A DNA stretch of 56,562 nucleotides from an uncultured Oscillospiraceae bacterium (GTDB lineage: Bacteria; Bacillota; Clostridia; Oscillospirales; Oscillospiraceae), in the NCBI GenBank assembly GCA_900759385.1, contig CAAEUZ010000090.1, positions 1-56,562 of the forward strand, in the 5' to 3' direction. Below, in pieces: positions 1-10,384 of this stretch. The translations under genes were made by a program, and so were the position numbers. A model generated the notes under the pieces. That model was not told where the DNA came from, did no database searches, and saw nothing but the letters and a program-made list of their open reading frames with translations. Each line of letters starts with the position of its first letter. Positions within the stretch are counted from its first letter, which is position 1.

Positions 1-45
1 GCCATAAGGCCGCCCGCCGTATTTGGTTTTGGCTTGCGGAGCCGC

Positions 46-1353
46 TCAGGCGTCCGCCGCATAGGTGAGGCCGGAAAAATAGGCCGTCGGGTCTTCGGTG
101 TTTCCACTGGCGTTGCGGATCTCAAAATGCAGGTGCGGCCCGGTGGCCCAGCCGGTGGAGCCGACGTAGCCGATGGTCTGCCCCTGGGATACCGTCTGAC
201 CCGCGCTGACGGCCAGGGAGCTCATATGAGCATAGAGCGTGTAGGTGCCGTTGGAGTGGTAGATCATTACGTAGTTGCCGTACGAGGAGCTGTAGTCCGC
301 GACGGTGACCGTGCCGCCGTCGGCAGCTATGACGGTCGCGCCGGTGTTGGCGCTGATATCAATGCCGGAGTGGAAGCGCTCCGTACCGAATATCGGGTGG
401 ATACGGTTGCCGTAACGGCTGGTTATGTAAGTACTCGAAGGGCAGGGCCATACATAGGTGCCCGTAGCGGCGGAGCCTATATCGCTGCCGCCTGTGCTGC
501 CCTCATCGGTGCCGCTGTCGCCGGAGGTTGTGTTCCCGCCCTGGTTCTGTTCCTGCTCCTGCTGGGCCTGCTCCTGCTGCCACATCTCCCAGGCTATCTG
601 GTTCATCTGGTCGTTGAGCGCCTGCTCGGCCGCCTCGTTGGCCAGATATTCCTGCCGGGCCTGCTCGATGTCCTCGTCAAGGTCGGCGATGAGCTTGGTG
701 GCCTCCTCAATCTGGGCCTCCAGGTCGGCTTTCTGCGCCTCCAGGTCGGCCTGCTGTTCGCCGAGGTCGGCCAGGGTCTGCTCATAGTCCGCCTTGGCCT
801 TCTCGGTGGCCTGGCGCGCGGCGCTGTACTGCTCGTAGAGGCGCTGGTCGGAGTTCATTATTTCGCCGATGTCGTCCATCGCGCCCAGAAGGTCGCCCAG
901 GCTGCTGCACTGGAAGAGTATGTCCAGGTATGTATAACTGCCGTTCTCCTCCATGGCGCGAACGCGCTTGCAGAAGACCTCATACTGTTCCTGCTCAGCG
1001 GCCTGAGCCTTTTCGAGCTCGGCGGCCTTCTCCTCAAGAAGGCCGGTATAGACGTCGATCTGCTCGTTTATGAGCTCAATTTCCTGCACGGCGTACTGGT
1101 TCTGCTCGTCAAGGAGCTCCTTCTTCTCCAGCACGGTCTCGCGCTCTGCCATGAGCTCATTTATGTTGGCCTGCATCTCCTCGCGCTGGCTCTGGAGCTC
1201 TTCCTTCTGCTGCTCTATCTCGTCTATCTGTGACTGATAGTCCGAGCTCGACGCCAGCGCTCCCATGGAGCTTATAACGGAAAGCATAAGGGAAAACAGC
1301 AGCAGGAACGCCATGACTACTGCGACAATGGAAACTGCGGTTTTTTTCTTCAT
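46..1353 (-). CDS. PcsB/EnvC-type murein hydrolase (coiled coil + M23/LytM)
   Basis: Predicted 435-residue cell-wall hydrolase or hydrolase activator working with FtsEX at the division site. Residues 1-30 are a lysine-start hydrophobic signal or anchor. Residues about 38-260 are a long Glu/Gln-rich coiled coil, followed by a Gly/Ser/Thr-rich linker and a C-terminal M23 domain from about residue 300. The M23 zinc motifs are visible: FHSGIDIS near residue 330 and GPHLHFEIR near 408, so the peptidase looks intact. The gene lies 16 nt after ftsX in the order ftsE-ftsX-hydrolase, which is the arrangement of PcsB/CwlO-type systems; control of the coiled coil by FtsX is inferred from those systems. 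The first 45 bases of the window, past the stop, hold nothing I can identify. Confidence 0.9.
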   Translation of the reverse strand: MKKKTAVSIVAVVMAFLLLFSLMLSVISSMGALASSSDYQSQIDEIEQQKEELQSQREEMQANINELMAERETVLEKKELLDEQNQYAVQEIELINEQIDVYTGLLEEKAAELEKAQAAEQEQYEVFCKRVRAMEENGSYTYLDILFQCSSLGDLLGAMDDIGEIMNSDQRLYEQYSAARQATEKAKADYEQTLADLGEQQADLEAQKADLEAQIEEATKLIADLDEDIEQARQEYLANEAAEQALNDQMNQIAWEMWQQEQAQQEQEQNQGGNTTSGDSGTDEGSTGGSDIGSAATGTYVWPCPSSTYITSRYGNRIHPIFGTERFHSGIDISANTGATVIAADGGTVTVADYSSSYGNYVMIYHSNGTYTLYAHMSSLAVSAGQTVSQGQTIGYVGSTGWATGPHLHFEIRNASGNTEDPTAYFSGLTYAADA

Positions 1354-1369
1354 GGTAAATCTCCCGGGG

Positions 1370-2251
1370 TCAAACCTTGAGGTAGTTGCGGATGGCGCTG
1401 GAGCCGCCGGACACGCCGACGATCACACCCACGCCGAGGAAGAACAGAAGCAGCGGCCACATCACGCCGGAGAACGGCACCAGCGTTATCAGCGTGCTGG
1501 CCACTCCGCTGACCCTGCTGAGCAGGAGCGAGTAGAGGCCCCACTCGATGATGAAGGCCAGCAGGCCGCCCAAGACGCCGAGCACCAGGCCCTCGATGAT
1601 AAAGGGGCAGCGGATAAAGCCGTTCGAGGCGCCGACCATACGCATGATGGCTATCTCCTCGCGGCGCGTGAAGGTGGCGAGCTTGATCGTGTTGCTCATG
1701 ATGAAGAAGCTGACGATTATGAGGATGATTATAAGGGCCAGCGAGATGAGGCTGACGACATTGCGCACCGAGATAAACGCATCGGCGTACTCTATATGCG
1801 CGTTCACGTCCGCCACGCCGTCCACAGCCTCAATGAGCGGCTTTGTCTGCTCCATCAGGCTGATATCCGTGAGGTGGATGATGTACCTGTGGCGGAAGAC
1901 CGTCTCGTCCAGGCTGTCGAAGAGGTCCTCGTCGTAGTCCTCCTGGAAATTCTCCATCGCCTCAGCGCGGCTCATAAAGTCGGCGCCGGAGACATTGGGC
2001 ACGGCCTCTATAAGCGGTTCAACGGCCCGCGCCTCCTCTTCCGTCAGGCTCTCATCGATGAAAGCCACCACCTCGTTCTCGTCCTCGAGGTCGGAAATAA
2101 GGGCGTTTATGTTCACAACCAGCAGTCCGAAGGAGCCCATGATGATGAGGCAGGCCATGGTTATCGTGACCGTGGCGAAGCTCATCAGCCCGTGGCTGAA
2201 TATGCCGGTAAAGCCGGATTTAATCAGATAACCGAGTCTACTCAATTTCAT
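1370..2251 (-). CDS. ftsX: Cell division protein FtsX
   Basis: 293-residue permease-like subunit of the FtsEX complex, which couples ATP binding in FtsE to activation of peptidoglycan hydrolases outside the membrane. The layout fits the family: a first membrane segment near residues 22-45, a large extracytoplasmic loop up to about residue 165 that would contact the hydrolase, then three more membrane segments in the C-terminal half with the charged stretch RREEIAIMRMVGAS between them. It overlaps the end of ftsE by 14 nt, indicating translational coupling. The hydrolase that it should control is the next gene downstream. Confidence 0.95.
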   Translation of the reverse strand: MKLSRLGYLIKSGFTGIFSHGLMSFATVTITMACLIIMGSFGLLVVNINALISDLEDENEVVAFIDESLTEEEARAVEPLIEAVPNVSGADFMSRAEAMENFQEDYDEDLFDSLDETVFRHRYIIHLTDISLMEQTKPLIEAVDGVADVNAHIEYADAFISVRNVVSLISLALIIILIIVSFFIMSNTIKLATFTRREEIAIMRMVGASNGFIRCPFIIEGLVLGVLGGLLAFIIEWGLYSLLLSRVSGVASTLITLVPFSGVMWPLLLFFLGVGVIVGVSGGSSAIRNYLKV

Positions 2252-2930
2252 AGCTGTAATACCCGTCCATTCCGTCGCTGATGATCTTGCCGCCGTCTAT
2301 CGCCACCACGCGCTTGGAGAAGGCGTTGACGAGCTCCTTCTCGTGCGTGACGACCAGCAGCGTGGTGCCCAGTTCATTTATCTTCTCGAGCAGGAGCATC
2401 AGCTCCAGGCTGCGTACCGGGTCCAGGTTGCCGGTAGGCTCGTCCGCTATTATCATGCGCGGGCTGTTAACGAGCGCGCGGGCGATGGCCACACGCTGCT
2501 GCTCGCCGCCTGAGAGCTCCTGGGGGAAGCGCTTTTCGCGCCCCTTGAGCCCGACCAGCTCCAGCACGTAGGGCACGCGCTCCCTGATGGAGGCGTTGCT
2601 CGCGCCCACGACGCGCATGGCAAAGGCCACGTTGTCGTACACCGTCATCTTGTCGATGAGGCGGAAGTCCTGAAATATGACGCCGAGCGTGCGCCGCAGG
2701 AAGGGCAGCTTGCGCCGTTTGATGCGCATCATGTCAAAGCCGTTTACGGTGATCTCGCCGCTTGCAGCGTGGACTTCTCCGGTGAGGAGCTTGATGATGG
2801 TGGTCTTGCCAGAGCCGGACGGCCCGACCAGGAACACGAATTCGCCGTCGTGGATGTCGAGATCCACGCCGTGCAGCGCCTCCGTGCCGCTGCTGTCATA
2901 GACCATTTTGACAGAGTTCATCTGAACCAT
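2238..2930 (-). CDS. ftsE: Cell division ATP-binding protein FtsE
   Basis: 230-residue ABC ATPase partner of FtsX, cytoplasmic. Walker A is GPSGSGKTT near residue 36, the signature is LSGGEQQRVAIARA near 139, and Walker B with its catalytic glutamate is IIADEPTG near 160; all are intact. The start at 2930 is preceded by GGAGGAAAGTACCC. It is the first gene of ftsE-ftsX-hydrolase. The CdaR-like gene upstream ends 93 nt before it; I saw no strong promoter in that gap, so read-through is possible. Confidence 0.96.
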   Translation of the reverse strand: MVQMNSVKMVYDSSGTEALHGVDLDIHDGEFVFLVGPSGSGKTTIIKLLTGEVHAASGEITVNGFDMMRIKRRKLPFLRRTLGVIFQDFRLIDKMTVYDNVAFAMRVVGASNASIRERVPYVLELVGLKGREKRFPQELSGGEQQRVAIARALVNSPRMIIADEPTGNLDPVRSLELMLLLEKINELGTTLLVVTHEKELVNAFSKRVVAIDGGKIISDGMDGYYSYEIE

Positions 2931-3023
2931 GGGTACTTTCCTCCGTTCGCTTATCGGCAGTCAGAGAGAGTCTCTCTCCAGACAGGCTTCAGGCGGGCGC
3001 CGCCCGTCCTGCGCCCGCTTGAA

Positions 3024-4118
3024 TCAGAATCTCGCGGAGTTCTGGCTGTCGAGGTATTTTTTGACCATCATCGCTACTTTGAACACGATTGCGTGGTCAA
3101 ACTCACGCAGGTCAAGGCCGGTGAGCTTCTTAATCTTCTCCAGGCGGTACACAAGCGTGTTGCGGTGGACGTAGAGCTTGCGGCTGGTCTCGGAGACGTT
3201 GAGATTGTTCTCGAAGAACTTGTTGATAGTCTCGATGGTGTCGTCGTCGAGGGTCTCAATGGGATTCTTCTTGAACACCTCGGAGAGGAACATCTCGCAC
3301 AGCGTGGTGGGCAGCTGATATATGATGCGGCCTATGCCGAGGTTTTCGTAGTTGATTATGGTCTTTTCGGTGTCGAACACCTTGCCGACCTCTATGGCCA
3401 CCTGGGCCTCCTTGTAGCGGTCGGCCAGCTCGCGCAGGTGGTACGCGGTGGAGCCGATGCCGATGACGGTCTTGACACCGAGCTCGCTCTTTACGGCGTT
3501 CTCTATCTGCACGGCCAGCTTGTTGACGTCATCCGCGCCGGGCTCGTCGGTGAGCTCGCGGATGACGACTATGTCCGTCTCAGTGACGGAGAGGACAAAG
3601 TCCCTCTGCCTGTCCGGGAAGAGGTTCTGCACGACCTCCAGCGCCGCCACATCCGTGCTGTCCACCTGGCGGATGAGGAAGACCACGCGCGGCACATCGG
3701 TGACGAAATGCAGCTCCTTGGCGCGGACATACACGTCGCCGGGCAGGATGTTGTCGGAGATGATGTTCTTGACGAAGGTCGCCTTGTTGTGCTTCTCCTC
3801 GTAGTTGATGCGGGCCTCGCTCATGGCCACAGCGGCCAGGATGCATATGCTGCGCGCGGCCTCGTCGTGACCGGAGACAAACACGGCATAGTCAAAGCGG
3901 CTTCCTGCCGCCCCCAGAAGTTTATACGTTCTGACGTTGGAGGAAAACAATTGTTCCCTCTCCTCGCCCATGGCGGGCAGCATGTCGTCCAGACGGGAGC
4001 CAATCATCGACAGCTCGCTGCAGGCGATGACAAAGCCCTGGTCGTCCACGACGCCGATGCACCTGTCGGTGGCGTCCTTCATCTGTATAATGACGCTCTG
4101 AAATACCCTGCTTGACAT
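3024..4118 (-). CDS. CdaR/PucR-family transcriptional regulator
   Basis: 364-residue cytoplasmic regulator. The N-terminal part (about 1-130) resembles a sugar-diacid or GAF-like sensing region. The middle contains the GGDEF-like fold typical of the family. The C-terminal 60 residues form the PucR-type helix-turn-helix: NVSETSRKLYVHRNTLVYRL followed by a KIKKLTGLDLR stretch. The family usually controls catabolic or purine genes; no obvious target lies next to it here, and its ligand cannot be read from sequence. It has its own promoter at 4239-4267. Confidence 0.85.
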   Translation of the reverse strand: MSSRVFQSVIIQMKDATDRCIGVVDDQGFVIACSELSMIGSRLDDMLPAMGEEREQLFSSNVRTYKLLGAAGSRFDYAVFVSGHDEAARSICILAAVAMSEARINYEEKHNKATFVKNIISDNILPGDVYVRAKELHFVTDVPRVVFLIRQVDSTDVAALEVVQNLFPDRQRDFVLSVTETDIVVIRELTDEPGADDVNKLAVQIENAVKSELGVKTVIGIGSTAYHLRELADRYKEAQVAIEVGKVFDTEKTIINYENLGIGRIIYQLPTTLCEMFLSEVFKKNPIETLDDDTIETINKFFENNLNVSETSRKLYVHRNTLVYRLEKIKKLTGLDLREFDHAIVFKVAMMVKKYLDSQNSARF

Positions 4119-4238
4119 TCTTTTATCCTCCCTGTTCTTTCAGTACGGCGGGCTTCCCCCGGCCGGCGGTGTCTCTCCCTGTGCACCGTCTCCGGACTTT
4201 GGTTATTATAGACAACGGCCTTCAGTTATGCGTCTAAC

Positions 4239-4267
4239 ATCATAATACAGATTTGTGCAAATATCAA
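4239..4267 (-). promoter_or_regulatory. Sigma-A-type promoter for the CdaR-like gene
   Basis: On the minus strand, -35 TTGATA (4267-4262), a 17-bp spacer, then -10 TATGAT (4244-4239). A second TATAAT lies at 4209-4204. Both are upstream of the regulator start at 4118. Confidence 0.6.
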
Positions 4268-4296
4268 TAGAAAAATGTGTAGGATTTGTGAATTTT

Positions 4297-5046
4297 TTAG
4301 ATTTCACTGGTGAAATGGCACAAATCAGCCCCTTGATTATCTTGCGATGAGCCAAAAACGAGGCCGGTTTCAAATTGACGAAGCTCTCTCCAGCCCCCGC
4401 GCGGCAGCTCAGGGTCCAGCTCCAGCGCTCCCACGGCGGTGCGCTCAAGCGCCGTGCATGGCTTGCCGCAGGCGGCCAGCATACGCTTGACCTGATGGTA
4501 TTTTCCCTCCGACACAAGCACGCGGCAGCGGCAGCCGTCCAGAGGCTCCAGAACGGCCGGCAGGCAGTGTGTTCCGTCTGCCAGGGTTATCCCCTCCCGG
4601 AAGGCGCGCACGTCCTCTGCGTCCACGGGAGAGGCCGTGACGGCAAGGTACGTCTTCACCACCCCGTGCTTGGGCGAGATCACCCTGTGGGCAAAGCCGC
4701 CGTCGTTTGTGAGCAGCAAAAGCCCGGTGGTGTCCTTGTCCAGGCGCCCGACCGGGAATAGCCCCAGGGCGCGTATTTCCCGCGGGAGCAGGTCCAGGAC
4801 GGTGGGCTGGCTCCTGTCGTCGGTAGCGCTCAGCACGCCCGCGGGCTTGTTGAGCATGAAGTATCTGCACAGCGAGCAGTTGACCTCCTCCCCGTCCACA
4901 AAAACGGCGGCGTCATCCGCCGCCTTTGCCTCCGGCCGGCGCAGGGTCTCTCCGTCCACGCTCACGCGCCCGGAACGTATGAGCTCCCGGGCCTCGCTGC
5001 GCGAATACAGCCCGCTTTGGGTGAGCAGCTTATCGAGTCTTGTCAT
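4297..5046 (-). CDS. rRNA pseudouridine synthase, RsuA family
   Basis: 249-residue pseudouridine synthase. The N-terminal S4 RNA-binding domain spans about residues 1-60 (RLDKLLTQSGLYSRSEA). The catalytic domain carries the RsuA/RluB/E/F signature GRLDKDTTGLLLLTNDG near residue 101, where the Asp is the catalytic residue. This class modifies 16S or 23S rRNA; RsuA-like 16S position 516 is most likely but not proven. It is divergent from the DUF4830-like gene, with 62 nt between starts. The last about 25 residues run past the usual end of the fold. Confidence 0.88.
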   Translation of the reverse strand: MTRLDKLLTQSGLYSRSEARELIRSGRVSVDGETLRRPEAKAADDAAVFVDGEEVNCSLCRYFMLNKPAGVLSATDDRSQPTVLDLLPREIRALGLFPVGRLDKDTTGLLLLTNDGGFAHRVISPKHGVVKTYLAVTASPVDAEDVRAFREGITLADGTHCLPAVLEPLDGCRCRVLVSEGKYHQVKRMLAACGKPCTALERTAVGALELDPELPRGGWRELRQFETGLVFGSSQDNQGADLCHFTSEI

Positions 5047-5108
5047 ATGTCACCTGCCTTGTAATATTCCCGGCCGCAGCCAAATATACTTCTCCGGGAG
5101 GGATGTCC

Positions 5109-5540
5109 GTGACGGGTGAAAGAAAACTCACAAGGAGAAGTGCCGTATTCATTATTCTCGGCTTTGCGGTGGTGCTGGCGATAATAGTGCTGCTCGTCTC
5201 AGAGTCGGAGGGCTCAGGTCTGGACAGCACAGAGGACAGAGTGGAGTATCTGGCCGGCATGGGCTGGGAGGTGGACCCGGCCAGCGAAACAGTGCGCGAA
5301 GTGACGCTCCCGGCAGAGTTTTCCGGCGTGATAGCGCAATACAACGCCCTGCAGAAGCAGCAGGGCTTTGACCTGGAGCCATACGCCGGGAAGGATATCA
5401 CGAGCTGTACCTATGAGGTCATCAGCTATCCCAACGGCGACGATGGCGTGACGGCGCAGCTGTTCCTCTACAAGGGCCGCGTCATCGGCGGCGACATACA
5501 CTCCAGCGCTCTGGGCGGCTTCATGCACGGATTGAAATAG
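5109..5540 (+). CDS. DUF4830-like single-pass membrane protein
   Basis: Hypothetical protein of 143 residues. A short basic N-terminus (GERKLTRRS) is followed by one membrane segment (FIILGFAVVLAIIVLLVS), then an extracytoplasmic domain of about 105 residues. It resembles DUF4830 proteins from Firmicutes. I chose the GTG at 5109 because GGGAGGG at 5096-5102 sits 6 nt before it; the in-frame ATG at 5103 would be too close to that ribosome binding site. The function is unknown and no catalytic motif is visible. A terminator follows directly. Confidence 0.75.
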   Translation: MTGERKLTRRSAVFIILGFAVVLAIIVLLVSESEGSGLDSTEDRVEYLAGMGWEVDPASETVREVTLPAEFSGVIAQYNALQKQQGFDLEPYAGKDITSCTYEVISYPNGDDGVTAQLFLYKGRVIGGDIHSSALGGFMHGLK

Positions 5541-5565
5541 TCCAGGGGGGTGAATTCCCCCTGGA
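5541..5565 (+). terminator. Hairpin after the DUF4830-like gene
   Basis: TCCAGGGGG and CCCCCTGGA form a 9-bp stem with a 7-nt loop starting at the base after the stop codon. The following T-tract is poor. Confidence 0.6.
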
Positions 5566-5677
5566 TACGCGGCAAAATGCCGCGATCCCCACTCACGCGT
5601 CGAGGCTGCCGTCACGGCGCAGGATATTGTATCGAGCCGGGGCAAAGCCACGTCTCGATGATTGGGAAAGCTATAAG

Positions 5678-5705
5678 TAAAGGCCCGGTGTGATCCGGGC
5701 CTTTA
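5678..5705 (-). terminator. tuf operon terminator
   Basis: TAAAGGCCCGG and CCGGGCCTTTA form an 11-bp stem around a 6-nt loop, 28 nt after the tuf stop. The ends are A/T rich, so it may work in both directions. Confidence 0.75.
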
Positions 5706-5732
5706 CCGAATTCTGAGAAACCTCAGGTTCTA

Positions 5733-6971
5733 TTACTCATTTATCGCGATGACAACACCGGAGCCGACGGTACGGCCGCCCTCGCGGATAGCGAAGCGGA
5801 GGCCGTTCTCGATGGCGATGGGGGTGATCAGCTCGACGTCCATGTCGACGTTGTCGCCGGGCATGCACATCTCAACGCCCTCGGGCAGGGAGATGACGCC
5901 GGTCACGTCGGTGGTACGGAAGTAGAACTGAGGACGGTAGTTGTTGAAGAACGGGGTATGACGGCCGCCCTCGTCCTTGCTCAGGACGTAGACCTGGCCC
6001 TTGAACTTGGTGTGGGGGTGAATGCTCTTCGGGGCAGCGAGAACCTGGCCGCGCTCGACGTCCTTCTTCGCGATGCCGCGGAGCAGGGTGCCGACGTTGT
6101 CGCCAGCCTCGGCGAACTCGAGGGTCTTGTGGAACATCTCGGTGCCGGTGACGACGGTCTCCTGGGTCTCCTTGATGCCGACGATCTCAACCTTGTCGCC
6201 GACCTTGACGCGGCCACGCTCGACACGGCCGGTGGTAACGGTGCCGCGGCCGGTGATGGTGAAGACGTCCTCGATGGGCATCAGGAACGGCTGGTCAGCC
6301 TTGCGCTCAGGGGTCTCGATCCAGGTGTCGACAGCGTCCATGAGCTCCCAGATGCAGTTGTACTCGGGGGCGTGAGGATCGGTGCTGTTGCTCTCGAGGA
6401 CCTTCAGAGCGGAGCCCTTGATGATCGGGGTGTCGTCGCCGGGGAACTCGTACTTGTCGAGGAGCTCACGGACCTCCATCTCGACGAGCTCGAGCAGCTC
6501 GGGATCGTCGACCTGGTCGCACTTGTTCAGGAAGACGACTATATAGGGAACGTTAACCTGACGGGCGAGCAGCAGGTGCTCACGGGTCTGGGCCATGGGG
6601 CCGTCGGAGGCGGCGATAACGAGGATGGCACCGTCCATCTGAGCAGCGCCGGTGATCATGTTCTTGATGTAGTCGGCGTGGCCCGGGCAGTCGACGTGGG
6701 CGTAGTGGCGGCCCTGGATCTGCTCGCCGTTGAGGCCGGTGCGGTCATCGGTCTGGTACTCGACGTGAGCGGTGTTGATCGTGATGCCGCGGGCGCGCTC
6801 CTCGGGAGCCTTGTCTATCTGGTCGTAGGCGGTGTACTCGGCGGCGCCTTCGTCAGCCATGTGCAGAACCTTGGTGATAGCGGCGGTGAGGGTGGTCTTG
6901 CCGTGGTCTATGTGGCCGATGGTGCCAATGTTGACGTGGGGCTTGGTGCGGTTAAACATCTGCTTTGCCAT
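5733..6971 (-). CDS. tuf: Elongation factor Tu
   Basis: 412-residue GTPase that delivers aminoacyl-tRNA to the ribosome. G1 GHIDHGKTT, G3 DCPGH and G4 NKCD are present, followed by domains II and III ending VVIAINE. The start at 6971 (MAKQMFNRTKPHVN) has AAGGAGGATATC in front of it; the upstream in-frame ATG at 7013 has no such site. It is the last gene of the str operon. It carries about 11 extra residues between HVEYQT and RHYAHVD (residues about 75-87), where most bacterial EF-Tu proteins have only two residues; see findings. Confidence 0.98.
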   Translation of the reverse strand: MAKQMFNRTKPHVNIGTIGHIDHGKTTLTAAITKVLHMADEGAAEYTAYDQIDKAPEERARGITINTAHVEYQTDDRTGLNGEQIQGRHYAHVDCPGHADYIKNMITGAAQMDGAILVIAASDGPMAQTREHLLLARQVNVPYIVVFLNKCDQVDDPELLELVEMEVRELLDKYEFPGDDTPIIKGSALKVLESNSTDPHAPEYNCIWELMDAVDTWIETPERKADQPFLMPIEDVFTITGRGTVTTGRVERGRVKVGDKVEIVGIKETQETVVTGTEMFHKTLEFAEAGDNVGTLLRGIAKKDVERGQVLAAPKSIHPHTKFKGQVYVLSKDEGGRHTPFFNNYRPQFYFRTTDVTGVISLPEGVEMCMPGDNVDMDVELITPIAIENGLRFAIREGGRTVGSGVVIAINE

Positions 6972-7035
6972 TTTGATATCCTCCTTAGTAATCGATGGAT
7001 GATAATGGTTCACTGGGATTTATCGTAAGCGAGGC

Positions 7036-9108
<2,073 letters not shown>

Positions 9109-9134
9109 AAAGTGCTACGCTCCTAAAACTAAAC

Positions 9135-9605
9135 TTACCACCTGAAGTGCGCGAAGGCCTTGTTGCTCTCGGCCATCTTGTGCGTATCCTCGCGGCGCTT
9201 CACAGCGGCGCCCGTGTTGTTGCAGGCGTCCAGGATCTCGCCGGCGAGACGCTCCTTCATGGTCTTTTCGCCGCGCTTGCGGGCAAACATGGTCAGCCAG
9301 CGCAGGCCGAGGGTCTGACGGCGCTCGGGACGGACCTCGATAGGCACCTGATAGGTCGCGCCGCCGACACGGCGGGCCTTGACCTCCAGGCTGGGCATGA
9401 TGTTGTTCATGGCCTCGGTGAACGCCTCGAGCGGGTCCTTGCCGCTCTTTTCCTTTATAATGTCAAACGCATCGTACACGACCTTCTGTGCGACGCCCTT
9501 CTTGCCGTCCAGCATGATGCTGTTGATGAGCTTGGTCACCAGCACACTGTTGTACACCGGATCAGGCAGGATCTCTCTCTTGGGAACGTTACCTCTTCTG
9601 GGCAC
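9135..9605 (-). CDS. rpsG: 30S ribosomal protein S7
   Basis: 156 residues, the normal length of S7, which nucleates the 30S head. I take the GTG at 9605 as start, giving the canonical PRRGNVPKREILPDPVYNS. GAAGGAGGGAAG lies just upstream, and the in-frame ATG at 9623 would lie upstream of that binding site. It lies 129 nt downstream of rpsL in the str operon. Confidence 0.97.
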   Translation of the reverse strand: MPRRGNVPKREILPDPVYNSVLVTKLINSIMLDGKKGVAQKVVYDAFDIIKEKSGKDPLEAFTEAMNNIMPSLEVKARRVGGATYQVPIEVRPERRQTLGLRWLTMFARKRGEKTMKERLAGEILDACNNTGAAVKRREDTHKMAESNKAFAHFRW

Positions 9606-9734
9606 TATACTTCCCTCCTTCATTAAAAAATGACTTCATCGGTACTCGAGGGGCGGTCTGTCCCCCCGCTGCGCCCAGCGGTCTGAGCGATACGCTGTAA
9701 TATCAATCAAACAGCTTGGGCTGTGCTGCCGGAA

Positions 9735-10157
9735 TTATTTCTTACCGGCCTTGGGGCGCTTGGCGCCGTACTTACTGCGGCCCTGCATACGGCCGGAGAC
9801 GCCCTGGGTATCCAGAGTGCCGCGGATGATGTGGTAACGCACGCCGGGCAGGTCCTTGACACGGCCGCCGCGGATCATGACGACGGAGTGCTCCTGCAGG
9901 TTGTGGCCGACGCCGGGGATGTAGGCCGTTACCTCGTAGCCGTTGGTGAGGCGGACACGGGCGATCTTACGCAGAGCGGAGTTCGGCTTTTTGGGGGTCG
10001 AAGTACGCACCGCGGTGCACACGCCGCGCTTCTGGGGGCTGGAGAGGTTGGTCTCGCGGTTCTTCAGGGTGTTGAGGCCCTTCTGCATGGCGGGGGACGT
10101 GCTCTTGTAGGTCACCTGTTCCCTGCCCTTCCTGACGAGCTGGTTAAAAGTCGGCAA
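9735..10157 (-). CDS. rpsL: 30S ribosomal protein S12, TTG start
   Basis: 140-residue decoding-centre protein. Conserved blocks include TPKKPNSALRK and the loop GHNLQEHSVV; the lysines tied to streptomycin response are wild-type. The family start PTFNQLVRKGRE is reached by a TTG at 10157, with AAAGGAGGAAATGCAA directly in front. An ATG at 10164 is out of frame, and the longer in-frame ATG at 10223 would add a non-family N-terminus. It is the first gene of the str operon, with its promoter at 10266-10294. Confidence 0.96.
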   Translation of the reverse strand: MPTFNQLVRKGREQVTYKSTSPAMQKGLNTLKNRETNLSSPQKRGVCTAVRTSTPKKPNSALRKIARVRLTNGYEVTAYIPGVGHNLQEHSVVMIRGGRVKDLPGVRYHIIRGTLDTQGVSGRMQGRSKYGAKRPKAGKK

Positions 10158-10265
10158 ATTGCATTTCCTCCTTTCCAGGGAAAAATATTTGTAAATTCCG
10201 CCCGAAAACACAGCCATTTTCATGCGAAATTCGCCTCGGACAAATACATGCCCGGGCGAAGATAG

Positions 10266-10294
10266 ATTGTAGCATATTCCACAAATTTAGTCAA
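10266..10294 (-). promoter_or_regulatory. str operon promoter
   Basis: Minus strand: -35 TTGACT (10294-10289), a 17-bp spacer, -10 TACAAT (10271-10266). This leaves a leader of about 100 nt before rpsL. Confidence 0.8.
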
Positions 10295-10384
10295 GAATTT
10301 TTTATGTCCAAAGCCAATTAAAATCTTGACATGCGCACCGCTGCCACGTCACCCCGAAGGCCGGCCGGCGGCAGCGGCGCCGTC

